A DNA stretch of 5,187 nt from Xanthobacteraceae bacterium (GTDB taxonomy: Bacteria > Pseudomonadota > Alphaproteobacteria > Rhizobiales > Xanthobacteraceae): the NCBI GenBank assembly GCA_030044035.1, contig JASHWN010000436.1, forward strand, positions 1 through 5,187. Reading direction: 5' to 3'. Every line of letters begins with the position of its first letter. Position 1 is the stretch's first letter. A program made the translations under genes and the position numbers. The notes beneath the pieces are model-generated. The model saw only the letters and a program-made list of their open reading frames with translations. It was not told the DNA's origin and did not search any database. Below, piece by piece: positions 5,103 to 5,187 of the stretch.

Positions 5103-5187
5103 TCGTGGTACGCTGCGGGGTAGCGTGACGGTCGAACGGCTGGTCCGCTCAAAATAACAACGCATAGTGGCGGCGAATGGAACTTAG
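5103..5187 (+). other. Right-edge intergenic sequence, no gene recognised
   Basis: Contains a small stem ACGCT (5110-5114)/AGCGT (5122-5126) with a 7-nt loop and a short A-rich patch at 5150-5160. An ATG at 5177 is open to the window end for only three codons, and an in-frame GTG at 5167 stops at once (TAG 5185-5187). Nothing here identifies the next gene. Confidence 0.4.

Noticed and set aside
5125..5155. Promoter with GTGACG and CAAAAT boxes before the next gene
   Set aside because: Each box matches the consensus at only 4 of 6 positions and the spacing is 19 bp; too weak to call.
4494..5165. Minus-strand open frame rich in Arg/Leu/Gly opposite the lipoprotein
   Set aside because: It reads the complement of Pro/Ala/Gln low-complexity codons. 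The plus frame has a signal peptide and lipobox, so the minus frame is a shadow.
5177..5187. Start of a partial gene at the right edge
   Set aside because: Only three codons are visible and there is no clear ribosome site.

Overview
The window is GC-rich (high G/C at third codon positions) and carries six protein-coding genes, one on the minus strand and five on the plus strand. Gene content and sequence style point to an alphaproteobacterium of the Hyphomicrobiales, probably near Bradyrhizobium/Rhodopseudomonas/Xanthobacteraceae. Supporting signs are a Bug-family binding protein, a PanB of the '[10 protein letters not shown]' type, a YfgM-like protein starting 'MTDIFQEVDEEVRREQLKKLW' and a Pro/Ala-rich lipoprotein. 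The genus assignment is inference from memory of these families, not a search result.

Layout. Positions 6-86 hold an inverted array of the heptamer GCGAATA that abuts, and partly contains, the stop codon of the first gene. Minus-strand 79-1038 encodes a periplasmic solute-binding protein of the tripartite tricarboxylate transporter (Bug/TctC) family. It diverges across 67 bp, which contain a perfect 12-bp palindrome, from plus-strand 1106-1975, a lyase of the isocitrate lyase/PEP mutase superfamily with an intact KKCGH active-site loop. A nested GC-rich hairpin follows the lyase gene. A perfect 17-bp tandem duplication ends exactly at the start codon of an NnrU-family membrane protein (2106-2708). 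Two bases after that gene, panB begins (2711-3538), the first committed step of pantothenate/CoA synthesis. A 238-bp gap with hairpins separates panB from a second unit: a YfgM-like membrane-anchored protein (3777-4430, GTG start) and a proline-rich lipoprotein (4455-5102). Three 10-bp-spaced CAAGAGC motifs run across the junction of these two genes. The last 85 bp contain no recognisable gene.

How the genes may work together. The binding protein and the lyase look like a small uptake/catabolism pair for an unknown carboxylate, though no TctA/TctB membrane subunits are present here. NnrU and panB are probably translated from one transcript without an obvious biochemical link. The YfgM-like protein and the lipoprotein look like an envelope-biogenesis pair. 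In E. coli yfgM is followed by bamB and der, so the gene just beyond the right edge may be one of those.

Most of the window is ordinary core-type metabolism and envelope maintenance, and I see no clear new defence or mobile system. The points most worth a second look are the heptamer inverted repeat, the two short tandem duplications placed exactly at translation starts or junctions, and the uncharacterised lipoprotein with a TonB-like Lys-Pro stretch and repeated Trp-Pro motifs.
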